Source: CAZLNO01 sp964561005 (lineage in GTDB: Bacteria; Pseudomonadota; Alphaproteobacteria; Kiloniellales; Rhodovibrionaceae). From it: DNA of 50,176 nt. Positions 24,847 to 33,037 of the stretch are shown one piece after another. The translations under genes were made by a program, and so were the position numbers. The stretch covers positions 1 through 50,176 of the forward strand of contig CAZLNO010000015.1 of the NCBI GenBank assembly GCA_964561005.1, written 5' to 3'. The notes beneath the pieces were generated by a model. It was given only the letters and a program-made list of their open reading frames with translations, was not told the DNA's origin and ran no database searches. How positions within the stretch are numbered: the first letter of the stretch is position 1; the number at the start of each line of letters is the position of its first letter.

Positions 24847-24866
24847 CGTTCCTCCTCCCCCGGCAT

Positions 24867-26210
24867 TCAAGCGATCAGGGCATCGTCGGCGATCGGGACG
24901 CCGGAGTCTTTCAGGATTGCGAGGTCGAGTTCGCTGATCCGGCTCTCCTCTCCGGGCGCGATCGACGGTGCCATGAGGTCGCCGGGCAAATCCAGGTGGA
25001 AGGGATCGCCGGGGCGCAGCGGCACCGGGCCGCCGTGGACGGCGACCGCGTTCTCGCCGACAAAGAAGAAGTCGTCCGGCGGGTCGTTGAAAAAGTCCTC
25101 GGCGCCCTGTTGCGTCACCTGCGCGTCGAACAGCGACTGCTGGGTGCTGCCGCTGCTGATGAAGCCGTCCATGGCCAGGGCGTGGCCGAATTCGTGGGTG
25201 AAGACCGTGAGGGCATCGAACTGCCGGAAGCCGAGCGGGTCGTCGTAGTCCGTGCGGTAAGCGAAGTCGAAGACACCGGCGGTCGGCATGTTGAAGATGA
25301 TGTCCGGTTGCCCGCCGTTGCTGTCCTCGCCGGTGATCAGCTCGCCGACCGCGCCGGGCACCACGGGACCGAAGGGCTCGTCCGCGTCCGCCAAGGTGGC
25401 CGGCACGCTTGGCGACACGATGCTGAGGGTCGAGGCGAGAACGCCCTCGGGCGCGAAACGGTCGGCGCGCACCTCGACCTCGATGCTGGAGTCCGTGGTC
25501 AGGTCGAACCGCGCTTCCCAGAGATCCCAGGCCGCCTCGATCGACGCCGCGATGTCCTCCTGCACGCCCGCCAGCGCGGCCGTCGGATCATCGAAGGAAA
25601 CCGCCAGCTCGGCCTCGAAGGTGATGTCGGCGCGGGCCAGGCGCCGGGCTTCCTCCTGACCGGCGGTCACGCTGTCGGCCGCCGCGGTGACGGCATCGAC
25701 CACGGCCACGGCCTCGGCGCGGTCGTCCTCGGCGGTCCAGACCGCGCCCTCCTCGGCGAAGGCCTCGGCATAGCCGCGGCCCACCGCGACCTTGTTGGCG
25801 ATGGTCAGCGCGTCGTCGCCCTGCGCGCCGCTGATGATGTCCAGGATGATCCGCCCCGCCTGCCCCGGCGAGCGTGCCGCCAGCTCGTCGGCCCAGAAGT
25901 CCAGGCCTGCCGGGTCGGGCGGCCGGTTGAAGATGTTCTCGAAGACCGTGGCGACGAAGTCCTCGAAGTCCGCGCGATCCGGCGTCGGGGTCGCGAACAG
26001 CGGATAGACGTCCCGCGCCTCCGCACTGGCGGCAAAGGCGTTGGCGACGTCGATCACCGCCTCGTTCGGGTCTTCGCCGCCACCGATGGCCTCGTTCAGC
26101 TCGCTCACCCAGAAATCCAGCCCGGCCGGGTCCGGCGCCCGGTTGAAGTAGCCGACGTACACTGCCGCGATCGCCTCCAGCTTGTCCGCCCGCGTCGCCA
26201 GCTCGAACAT
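24867..26210 (-). CDS. DUF4214 repeat protein with C-terminal zinc-metallopeptidase domain
   Basis: This protein of about 447 residues has no signal peptide. Two DUF4214 repeats start it, each with the core FNRxPDPAGLDFW (about residues 23-34 and 94-106). An Ala/Glu-rich helical link follows. A domain from about residue 230 resembles secreted matrixin-like peptidases: VFTHEFGHALAMDG at about 336-349 holds the zinc-binding HExxH, and GDLMAPSIAPGEESRISELD (about 405-424) looks like the Met-turn and the typical LDLAILKDSG ending. The metzincin glycine and third ligand (HExxHxxGxxH) are not present, so the third ligand is uncertain. DUF4214 proteins are often exported by type I secretion. The start could also be the TTG at 26231. 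Confidence 0.8.
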   Translation of the reverse strand: MFELATRADKLEAIAAVYVGYFNRAPDPAGLDFWVSELNEAIGGGEDPNEAVIDVANAFAASAEARDVYPLFATPTPDRADFEDFVATVFENIFNRPPDPAGLDFWADELAARSPGQAGRIILDIISGAQGDDALTIANKVAVGRGYAEAFAEEGAVWTAEDDRAEAVAVVDAVTAAADSVTAGQEEARRLARADITFEAELAVSFDDPTAALAGVQEDIAASIEAAWDLWEARFDLTTDSSIEVEVRADRFAPEGVLASTLSIVSPSVPATLADADEPFGPVVPGAVGELITGEDSNGGQPDIIFNMPTAGVFDFAYRTDYDDPLGFRQFDALTVFTHEFGHALAMDGFISSGSTQQSLFDAQVTQQGAEDFFNDPPDDFFFVGENAVAVHGGPVPLRPGDPFHLDLPGDLMAPSIAPGEESRISELDLAILKDSGVPIADDALIA

Positions 26211-26311
26211 CGCGCGCCCGTTCTCCCGCAAATGCCTCGTCGTCTCGTGAGCCTAGCACAAGGGAGGTTAACAGTGTGATCCACGCCACTTCCTTCTTCC
26301 GCTCGCGCATC

Positions 26312-26341
26312 TTGCGCGAGGGTCGTCGTTTCGCCTAGCTT
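26312..26341 (+). promoter_or_regulatory. Possible promoter of the NCS2 permease gene
   Basis: TTGCGC (26312-26317) and TAGCTT (26336-26341) are 18 bases apart, 57 bases before the permease ATG. The match is weak. I see no purine-riboswitch fold in the short leader. Confidence 0.28.
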
Positions 26342-26398
26342 GCGCCGCCTGCACGGGCGCGCGGGCGCCGACAAGGGTCGGGCAGCGGGGAAGCAAGC

Positions 26399-27697
26399 AT
26401 GCTGGAACGGACCTTCGGCCTGGCGGCCAACGGGACCACGGTCCGGCGGGAGATCCTGGCCGGACTGACGACCTTCCTGACGATGGCCTACATCATCGTC
26501 GTCAACCCGGCGATCCTGTCCGACACCGGGATGGACTTCGGCGCCGTCTTCGTGGCGACCTGCCTGGCCGCCGCGCTGGGCACCGCGATCATGGGCGGGC
26601 TGGCAAACTATCCCATCGCGCTGGCGCCGGGCATGGGGCTGAACGCCTATTTCGCCTATTCGGTGGTCGGCGGGCTGGGCTATTCCTGGCAGGTGGGCCT
26701 CGGCGCGATCTTCGTCTCCGGCCTGATCTTCTTCGCGCTGTCGGTGCTGCCGGTGCGCGAGTGGATCATCAACGCCATCCCGACCACGCTGAAGATGGCG
26801 ATCTCCGCCGGCATCGGCTTCTTCCTGGCCATCATCGCCCTGCGGAACGCCGGCGTCGTCGTGGACAACCCGGCGACGCTGGTCGCCCTGGGCAACGTGA
26901 CCAAGGCGGAGACGGTGCTGGCCGGCCTGGGCTTCGCGCTGACGATCGCCCTCGACCACCGGCGGGTGCCGGGCGCGGTCCTGATCGGCATCCTGGCCAC
27001 GGCGGCCATCGGGCTGCTGCTCGGCATCTCGGAATTCCGCGGCGTGTTGGACATGCCGCCGGACCCCTGGCCCACCTTCGGCCAGCTCGACATCATGGGC
27101 GCGCTCGACGCCGGGCTGGTGACGATCATCTTCGCCTTTCTGTTCGTGGACCTCTTCGACACGGCGGGAACGCTGGTCGGCCTGGGTCACCGCGCCGGAC
27201 TGCTCGACCGCGACGGCCGGCTGCCGCGCCTCAAGCGCGCGCTGATCGCCGATTCGACCGCCACCGTCGGGGGCAGCGTTCTCGGCACCACGACGGTCAC
27301 CAGCTATATCGAGAGCGCGGCCGGAATCAAGGCGGGCGGGCGGACCGGGCTGACGGCGCTGACCGTGGCGGCGCTGTTCCTGCTGGCCCTGTTCTTCGCG
27401 CCCTTGGCGCAGTCGGTGCCGGCCTACGCGACGGCCCCGGCGCTGCTGTTCGTGGCCTGCATGATGGCGCGCGGCCTGGCGGAGCTGTCCTGGGAAGACC
27501 CGACCGACTACGCCCCGGCCGTGGTGACCGCCATCGCCATGCCGCTCACCTACTCGATCGCCGACGGCATCGGCCTCGGCTTCATCGCCTACGCGGCGGC
27601 GAAGCTGTTCAGCGGTCGCTGGGACCAGCTTTCGCCGGCGGTGCTGATCATCGCCGCACTTTTTGTGGGGCGATTCGTCATCTTGGACATTGGCTGA
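26399..27697 (+). CDS. NCS2-family purine permease (AzgA/PbuG/GhxP type)
   Basis: This polytopic inner-membrane transporter of 432 residues probably imports adenine, guanine or hypoxanthine with protons. Family features are the N-terminal EILAGLTTFLTMAYIIVVNP, PIALAPGMGLNAYFAYS in TM3, FLFVDLFDTAGTLVGL in the middle and GTTTVTSYIESAAGIKAGGR. About 12-14 hydrophobic helices are visible. The exact base preference cannot be read from sequence. It stands alone on the plus strand, divergent from the metallopeptidase and convergent with DUF1467, and appears to be an accessory insertion. A GGGGAAG ribosome site precedes the ATG. Confidence 0.9.
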   Translation: MLERTFGLAANGTTVRREILAGLTTFLTMAYIIVVNPAILSDTGMDFGAVFVATCLAAALGTAIMGGLANYPIALAPGMGLNAYFAYSVVGGLGYSWQVGLGAIFVSGLIFFALSVLPVREWIINAIPTTLKMAISAGIGFFLAIIALRNAGVVVDNPATLVALGNVTKAETVLAGLGFALTIALDHRRVPGAVLIGILATAAIGLLLGISEFRGVLDMPPDPWPTFGQLDIMGALDAGLVTIIFAFLFVDLFDTAGTLVGLGHRAGLLDRDGRLPRLKRALIADSTATVGGSVLGTTTVTSYIESAAGIKAGGRTGLTALTVAALFLLALFFAPLAQSVPAYATAPALLFVACMMARGLAELSWEDPTDYAPAVVTAIAMPLTYSIADGIGLGFIAYAAAKLFSGRWDQLSPAVLIIAALFVGRFVILDIG

Positions 27698-27719
27698 GCG
27701 AAGCGTTTCCTGCTATGGT
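27690..27719 (+). promoter_or_regulatory. Possible promoter just after the permease gene
   Basis: TTGGCT (27690-27695) and TATGGT (27714-27719) are 18 bases apart, each with four of six consensus matches. No open reading frame that looks real follows. A transcript from about 27727 would end at the hairpin 27826-27855, giving an RNA of about 135 bases. See the finding on a possible small RNA. Confidence 0.25.
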
Positions 27720-27825
27720 CCTTGCCCGCGGGACGAATAACGATAAGGCGTTCAAAAAGGGCGGCCCAAGTCTGGGGAGGAAACATCCGGACGGGCGCGA
27801 TAATCTTCCCAACAAAGGTTCCGCG

Positions 27826-27855
27826 ACGACGAGCCCCGCAAACGGGGCTCGTCGT
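27826..27855 (+). terminator. Perfect 13-bp terminator-like hairpin
   Basis: ACGACGAGCCCCG (27826-27838) pairs perfectly with CGGGGCTCGTCGT (27843-27855) around a CAAA loop, followed on the plus strand by GCTTTC. It ends transcription from the permease side and may also block readthrough from the convergent DUF1467 gene, whose stop is at 27875. Confidence 0.75.
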
Positions 27856-27874
27856 GCTTTCGGGCCCGCTCCAT

Positions 27875-28123
27875 TCATCCCTTGGAGATGGCGGTCTCGA
27901 AGGTGATGACCTCGGCGTGGATCAGCAGATAGACGCCCGCCCAGGCCACCGCCGCCAGCACGCTGGTGATGAGCGCCTTGCGCAGCAGCAGCGGCCGTTC
28001 CGGGGCGCCTTGCTCGTGCCCCGGCTCGGGGTTCTCCGGCGGACGCGCCCCCCAGGGCAGCACCATGAACAGCAGCAGCCACCACAGGATGACGTAGAGA
28101 AGGATTCCGGTGAACCAGGTCAT
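27875..28123 (-). CDS. DUF1467 family membrane protein
   Basis: This 82-residue protein has two transmembrane helices: residues 4-25 (TWFTGILLYVILWWLLLFMV) and about 51-68. A charged loop between them begins with LPWGARPPENPEPGHEQGAP. This pattern is that of DUF1467, a small family found next to mce and proS in many alphaproteobacteria. No function is known. It lies 10 bases after mce and is surely co-transcribed with it. The protein ends with a short polar tail. Confidence 0.9.
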   Translation of the reverse strand: MTWFTGILLYVILWWLLLFMVLPWGARPPENPEPGHEQGAPERPLLLRKALITSVLAAVAWAGVYLLIHAEVITFETAISKG

Positions 28124-28133
28124 GCGGGGCCGC

Positions 28134-28538
28134 TCAGGCCTGCTCCAGCTCGATCAGCGTGCCGTTGAAATCCTTCGGATGCAGGAAGAGCACCGGCTTG
28201 TCATGCGCGCCGATCTTCGGCTCGCCATCGCCCAGGACGCGCGCGCCCTCCCCCTGCAGCCGCCCGGCGGCGGCCCGGATGTCGTCGACCTCGAAGCAGA
28301 CGTGATGGATGCCGCCCGCCGGGTTCTTCTCGAGGAACTTCGCGATCGGCGAGTTGTCGCCCAGTGGTTGCAGCAGCTCGACCTTGGTGTTCGGCAGCGT
28401 CACGAAGACGACGGTGACCCCGTGGTCCGGCTGCTCCGTGGGCTCCGAAACCTCGGCCCCCAGGGCGTCGCGGTACTGCGCGCTGGCCGCCGCCAGATCC
28501 GGCACGGCGATGGCGACGTGGTTGAGGCGTCCGATCAT
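28134..28538 (-). CDS. mce: Methylmalonyl-CoA epimerase
   Basis: This 134-residue protein of the vicinal-oxygen-chelate fold interconverts (S)- and (R)-methylmalonyl-CoA, between propionyl-CoA carboxylase and methylmalonyl-CoA mutase. It has the paired VOC halves: IGRLNHVAIAVPDLAAA with the first metal histidine, GGIHHVCFEVDDI with the second, and a final glutamate in NGTLIELEQA. KVELLQPLG is also typical. The ATG at 28538 was chosen because the upstream 20 residues are not conserved in type. The order mce-DUF1467 upstream of proS is usual in this class. Confidence 0.95.
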   Translation of the reverse strand: MIGRLNHVAIAVPDLAAASAQYRDALGAEVSEPTEQPDHGVTVVFVTLPNTKVELLQPLGDNSPIAKFLEKNPAGGIHHVCFEVDDIRAAAGRLQGEGARVLGDGEPKIGAHDKPVLFLHPKDFNGTLIELEQA

Positions 28539-28631
28539 GGCTCCGGCTCCCGCCTTGTTGCACCTGCACAGTTCACATAACTCATCGCGGCGCGGCACCC
28601 AAGCCCCCGCTTGCCGCGGCGCGGCAGCGCA

Positions 28632-30431
28632 TCATCCGAGCGGCCAGAGCAGCGGGATGACGACGCTCGCCACGGCCCAGAGCAGCAGGTTCAGCGGCAG
28701 GCCGATTTTCAGGAAATCTCGGAAGAGGTATCCGCCGGCATTATAGACGAAGGTGTTCGTCTGATACCCGATCGGCGTCGCGAAGCTGGCGCTCGCGGCG
28801 AACATGACCGCCACGACCAGCGGCCGCGGGTCGATGCCAAGCTGCTCGCCGAGCCCCACGGCAATGGGCGTCAGCAGGATCGCCGCGGCATTGTTGCTCA
28901 GGATTTCGGTCAGCAGCGAGGTGATCAGGTACATCGCCGACACCACCGCCACGGGCCCCAGGGGCGCCACCACGCCGGTCAGCAGATCCACGACCAGCGC
29001 CGCCGCCCCCGTCTTCTCCATGGCGAGGCCCAGCGCCAGCATGCCGAAGATCAGCATCAGCACCCGCCACCGGATCGCCTGGTAGGCCTCCTCCGCGTCG
29101 ACACAGCCGAGCGCGACCACCGCCACCGCGGCGATCAGGGCGAGGGCCGCGATCGGCAGGAGCTGGAAATGGGCGAGCAGCATCACCGCCGCGATCGCTC
29201 CCACCGCCAGTGGCGCCTTGCGACGACGATAGGGACGCTCCGTCGGCTCGGTCAGGTTTACCAGGTCCTGGCGGTCGAACAGGCGGCGCAGGCCCGTCGG
29301 CGGCCCTTCCAGGAGCAGGGTGTCGCCGAAGCCCAGGCGCACGTTTTCGAAATTCTCGCGCAGGCTCTCGTCCTGTCGGTGGATGGCCAGGACGTAGACG
29401 CCGAAGAGCTTGCGCAGCCGCAGGTCGGCCACGCGCCGGCCGGCGAAGCGCGAGCCGGGCCCGATCATGCCCTCCATGACGACGGTCGCCTGGCTGCCGA
29501 TCGGCTCGATGGCGTGCGTTTTCTCGGGATCGAAGGTAAGGCCCTCGGTGTCGCGCAGGCTCATGACGTCGGCCGCCTGGGTGCGCAGGACGATCCGATC
29601 TCCGGGCGCCAGCACGACATCCCGCATCTCGCGGCGCAGCGAGACGTCGTGGCGGATCACGTCGACGACCTCGATGTTGTTGCGCCGCGACAGCCCGGCG
29701 GACTTCAGCGTCTTGCCGACCAGGGACGAATCGTGCGGCACCAGCACCTCGCTCAGGAAACGGCGCTTGCTGCGGTCGGGCAGGACCTCCCGCAAGGTCT
29801 CGCGGGCCGGCAGCAGCCGTGGCCCGGCCAGCGCCAGGTACGCGAGGCCCACGGCCGTGAAGATCCCGCCCGCGATGGTGATCTCGAACATGCCGAACGG
29901 CGCCAGACCCAGCCGCTGCGCCACGCCGTCCACCAGGAGGTTGGTCGAGGTGCCGATCATCGTCGTCGTGCCGCCCAGAATGCCGGCGAAGGACAACGGG
30001 ATCAGCAGCCGCGAGGGGGCGAGGCCCTGCCGCTGCGCCAGCGCGATGACCACGGGTGTGAGGATGACCACCACAGGCGTGTTGTTCATGAAGGCCGAGA
30101 CAACGCTGACACCCAGCAGCAGGCTGGCCACCTGCAGCCACGGCGGTCCCTTGAGCTGGGTGACCGCATGGCCCAGGCGGTTGACCACGCCGGTGCGCTC
30201 CAGCGCCGCGGAGAGCACGAACATGCAGCCCACGGCGATCGGGGCGCTGTTCGAAAAGACGCCGAAGGCCTCCTCGGTCGACAGAATGCCAGTGCCAAGC
30301 AGCCCGGCCACCGCCAGCAGCGCCACGACGTCGGCGGGCAGCCGCTCCCGAACGAAGCCGAAGAACACCAGCACGACCAGCGCGAGCGTGATGGCGATCT
30401 CTGCTTCGGACCCGAGGATGGGGATCGTCAT
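28632..30431 (-). CDS. SLC13-family anion permease with two RCK_C domains
   Basis: This 599-residue inner-membrane protein has the DASS/SLC13 two-halves plan. Helices cover about residues 10-195, including SAFMNNTPVVVILTPVV and GGTTTMIGTSTNLLV. Two cytosolic TrkA-C (RCK_C) domains follow (about residues 215-300 and 310-385, the first starting LSEVLVPHDSSLVGKTL). A second helical half covers about 400-599, with LTEILSNNAAAILLTPIA. The paired SNT/NNT hairpin motifs bind Na+ and anion in the family. Proteins of this build have been linked to sulfate, or to other small anions; the substrate cannot be read here. It is inserted between rnj and mce, 33 and 93 bases from its neighbours. Confidence 0.9.
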   Translation of the reverse strand: MTIPILGSEAEIAITLALVVLVFFGFVRERLPADVVALLAVAGLLGTGILSTEEAFGVFSNSAPIAVGCMFVLSAALERTGVVNRLGHAVTQLKGPPWLQVASLLLGVSVVSAFMNNTPVVVILTPVVIALAQRQGLAPSRLLIPLSFAGILGGTTTMIGTSTNLLVDGVAQRLGLAPFGMFEITIAGGIFTAVGLAYLALAGPRLLPARETLREVLPDRSKRRFLSEVLVPHDSSLVGKTLKSAGLSRRNNIEVVDVIRHDVSLRREMRDVVLAPGDRIVLRTQAADVMSLRDTEGLTFDPEKTHAIEPIGSQATVVMEGMIGPGSRFAGRRVADLRLRKLFGVYVLAIHRQDESLRENFENVRLGFGDTLLLEGPPTGLRRLFDRQDLVNLTEPTERPYRRRKAPLAVGAIAAVMLLAHFQLLPIAALALIAAVAVVALGCVDAEEAYQAIRWRVLMLIFGMLALGLAMEKTGAAALVVDLLTGVVAPLGPVAVVSAMYLITSLLTEILSNNAAAILLTPIAVGLGEQLGIDPRPLVVAVMFAASASFATPIGYQTNTFVYNAGGYLFRDFLKIGLPLNLLLWAVASVVIPLLWPLG

Positions 30432-30464
30432 GCGCGTTACGTTGGGAGCGGAAACGGCGGCGCC

Positions 30465-32132
30465 TCAGTCCAGACGCACGAGGTGCACGTCGGTCAGCGG
30501 CTTGTGGCCGGTCGCCTGCTGCAGCGCCCGGCGCACGGCTACCCGCGCGGTCTCGCGCAGGCCGTCGTCGTTGCGCCGTTCGCGGCGCGGGATCTTGCTC
30601 ACGGCGCGCTCCACCGCGTCGAGGACCGAGTCGGCGATCCGGGCCCCGACTTCGCCGCCGGGCACCACACCGTAGGTGGTGAGCAGCGGCTCGGCGGCCA
30701 CCGCCCCATCGACGTCGACCACCAGCGTCAGGACGGCGACGCCCTCGAATCCGAGCTTGCGGCGCTCGCGCACGGCGCCGCGGTCGCTCGGGACGATGTG
30801 CTCGCCGTCCACCGCCAGCCGGCCGACGGGTACGTTGGCGACCACCTGCGGGCCGTCCGGGGCCAGACGGATGACCTGGCCGTCCTCGGGCACCAGGGTA
30901 CGCGGCACCTGGCAGGCCCGCGCCAGCTCGGCGTGCGCCAGCAGGTGGCGCGGCTCGCCGTGCATCGGCACGGCGATTTGCGGCCGCGTCCAGTGGTAGA
31001 GCTGCTCCAGCTCCTCGCGGCAGGGATGGCCGGAGACGTGGACGAAGTGGTCCTCCTCGGTCAGCACCTGGATGCCGCGATGCAGCAAGAGGTTCTGCAC
31101 GGTGTGGATCGCCTTCTCGTTACCGGGGATGATGCGCGAGGAGAAGATCACGGCGTCGTCGCGCTCCAGGGCGACCTCGGGATGCTCGTCGCGGGCGATA
31201 CGCGCGAGCGCCGCGCGGCTCTCGCCCTGGCTGCCAGTCACCAGCAGCATGACCTCCTCGCGCGGCAGATAGCCAATCTCCCGCTCGTCGATCAGTGGCG
31301 GCAGGTCCTGCAGGTATCCCGCTTCTTGCGCGGCGCGGACGATGGTGTTCATGGAGCGGCCGACCAGCGCCAGTCGCCGCCCGGTCGCCTCGGCGACGTG
31401 CGCCACGGTCTCCACCCGCGCCACGTTGGTGGCGAAGCAGGTCACGGCGACGCGGTTGTCCAGGGTGCGCACCAGCTCGGTCAGGCTTTCGCGCACCGAG
31501 GCCTCCGAGCCGCTGTGCCCCGGCACCAGGGCGTTGGTGGAATCGCCGATCACCGCCAGGATGTCCTCGTCGGCCAGGCGGGTCAGGCGGCGGCGATCGT
31601 AGTCGGCGCCCACCATGGGGTCGGGGTCGAGCTTCCAGTCGCCGGTATGCACGAAACGGCCCACCCCGGTGCGGATCAGCAGAAGGTTGGGTTCGGGAAT
31701 CGAGTGGGTCACGGTGATGAACTCGATGGCGAAAGGGCCGAGTTCGACCTCGCCGCCCAGCGGCACCTCGACCAGTTCGACCTCGTCCAGCAGTCCCGCC
31801 TCGGCCAGCTTGCGGCGCAGAACGGCGCAGGCGAAGGCGGTGGCGTAGATGGGACAGCGCAGGCGCTCCCACAGGTAGGGCACCGCGCCCAGGTGGTCCT
31901 CGTGGGCGTGGGTGACGACCAGGCCGACCAGCTTGTCCGCCCGCTCCACGAGGAAAGCGGGATCGGGCAGCAGCAAGTCCACGCCGGGCTGGCGCTCGTC
32001 GGCGAAGCCCAGGCCGAAGTCCACCAGCAGCCAGGCGCCGGCGTGCCCGTAGAGGTAGGCGTTCATGCCCACTTCCCCGGTGCCGCCCAGGGGCACGAAA
32101 AGAAGCTCGTCAGCCTTTGGCGCGCGCTGCAT
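30465..32132 (-). CDS. rnj: Ribonuclease J
   Basis: This 555-residue metallo-beta-lactamase/beta-CASP ribonuclease has 5'-3' exo- and endonuclease activity and matures or degrades RNA. Zinc ligands are in VVTHAHEDHLGAVPY, the ITVTHSIPE segment and HTGDWKLD. The beta-CASP part includes VTGSQGESRAALARIA, HVSGHPCREELEQLYHW and VPMHGEPRHLLAHA. The C-terminal domain (about 450-555) is the usual dimerising region. The N-terminus LLFVPLGGTGEVGMN is typical. Alphaproteobacteria commonly carry RNase J at this locus. It follows coaX by 22 bases. Confidence 0.96.
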   Translation of the reverse strand: MQRAPKADELLFVPLGGTGEVGMNAYLYGHAGAWLLVDFGLGFADERQPGVDLLLPDPAFLVERADKLVGLVVTHAHEDHLGAVPYLWERLRCPIYATAFACAVLRRKLAEAGLLDEVELVEVPLGGEVELGPFAIEFITVTHSIPEPNLLLIRTGVGRFVHTGDWKLDPDPMVGADYDRRRLTRLADEDILAVIGDSTNALVPGHSGSEASVRESLTELVRTLDNRVAVTCFATNVARVETVAHVAEATGRRLALVGRSMNTIVRAAQEAGYLQDLPPLIDEREIGYLPREEVMLLVTGSQGESRAALARIARDEHPEVALERDDAVIFSSRIIPGNEKAIHTVQNLLLHRGIQVLTEEDHFVHVSGHPCREELEQLYHWTRPQIAVPMHGEPRHLLAHAELARACQVPRTLVPEDGQVIRLAPDGPQVVANVPVGRLAVDGEHIVPSDRGAVRERRKLGFEGVAVLTLVVDVDGAVAAEPLLTTYGVVPGGEVGARIADSVLDAVERAVSKIPRRERRNDDGLRETARVAVRRALQQATGHKPLTDVHLVRLD

Positions 32133-32154
32133 TCCCGGTTCGCTTCCTTGGTAT

Positions 32155-32931
32155 CTAGCTTGTGGATCGGTTCTTGTCGTAGACCTGGAGCAGACCCCGC
32201 AGGGTCAGGTCCGGGTCGACATGATGGATGCACGCTGTCTCCGCATGAAACAGGGAGGCGAGCCCGCCGGTGGCCACCACCTCGACGCGCTGCCCGATCT
32301 CCGCCTCGATGCGCGACAGGATGCCTTCGATGAGGCCGATGTAGCCCCAGAACACGCCGGACTGAATCGCCGGCACGGTGCCCTTGCCGACCACCTGCGG
32401 CGGTTTTGTCACGGCCACGCGCGGCAGCTTGGCCGCCGCCGCGTGCAGCGCGTCCATCGAGGCGTGGATCCCCGGCGCGATGACGCCGCCTTCATAGGCG
32501 CCGTCCTCGCCGACGATGTCGAAGGTGGTCGCCGTGCCGAAGTCGACCACCACCAGCGGCCCGCCATAGCGCTCATGCCCGGCCAGGGCGTTGACCAGGC
32601 GGTCGGCGCCCACTTCCTCCGGGCGATCGACGCGCACGGGCACGTCGAGGCTCACGCCCGACTCGCCCACAACGACGGGATCGCCGCCGAAATAGCGCCG
32701 ACAGAGCTGCTTCAGGCTGTAGTCGGCCGCGGGCACGACGTTCGCCATGACGGCGCCGTCGATGTCGCGTGGCGACAGCTCCTCCAGCGCCATGAGCTGC
32801 ATGAGCCACACGGCGTACTCGTCGGCCGTCCGGCGCGGATCGGTGGCGGCGCGCCAGTGGCCGAGCTGTTTCTGTCCCTGGTAGACCGCGAAGGCGATGT
32901 TGGTGTTGCCGGCGTCGATGACGAGCAGCAT
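32155..32931 (-). CDS. coaX: Type III pantothenate kinase
   Basis: This 258-residue ASKHA-fold kinase phosphorylates pantothenate in the first step of CoA synthesis. Unlike CoaA it is not feedback-inhibited by CoA, as is known for the family. Motifs: MLLVIDAGNTNIAFAVY (phosphate 1), EEVGADRLVNALAGH with the catalytic aspartate, VVDFGTATTFDIVG (phosphate 2), and GGVIAPGI. The C-terminus ends at LLQVYDKNRSTS, complete. The ATG at 32931 sits only six bases from the N gap, so its ribosome site cannot be seen. Confidence 0.95.
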   Translation of the reverse strand: MLLVIDAGNTNIAFAVYQGQKQLGHWRAATDPRRTADEYAVWLMQLMALEELSPRDIDGAVMANVVPAADYSLKQLCRRYFGGDPVVVGESGVSLDVPVRVDRPEEVGADRLVNALAGHERYGGPLVVVDFGTATTFDIVGEDGAYEGGVIAPGIHASMDALHAAAAKLPRVAVTKPPQVVGKGTVPAIQSGVFWGYIGLIEGILSRIEAEIGQRVEVVATGGLASLFHAETACIHHVDPDLTLRGLLQVYDKNRSTS

Positions 32932-32937
32932 GGCGCC

Positions 32938-33037
32938 NNNNNNNNNNNNNNNNNNNNNNNNNNNNNNNNNNNNNNNNNNNNNNNNNNNNNNNNNNNNNNN
33001 NNNNNNNNNNNNNNNNNNNNNNNNNNNNNNNNNNNNN
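32938..33037. other. Assembly gap (100 N)
   Basis: A run of exactly 100 N, the usual placeholder for a gap of unknown size. It removes the C-terminal part of birA and the start region of coaX. A full BirA would need about 400 more bases, so the real gap is probably longer than 100. Confidence 0.99.

Noticed and set aside
26105..27190. Minus-strand frame running from the metallopeptidase into the NCS2 permease
   Set aside because: It is the antisense of the permease with a partial overlap of the metallopeptidase in another frame; the permease motifs are unambiguous.
28611..32333. Long plus-strand frame (1240 codons) opposite the SLC13 permease and rnj
   Set aside because: Antisense shadow of two clear genes; composition is that of a reversed GC-rich frame.
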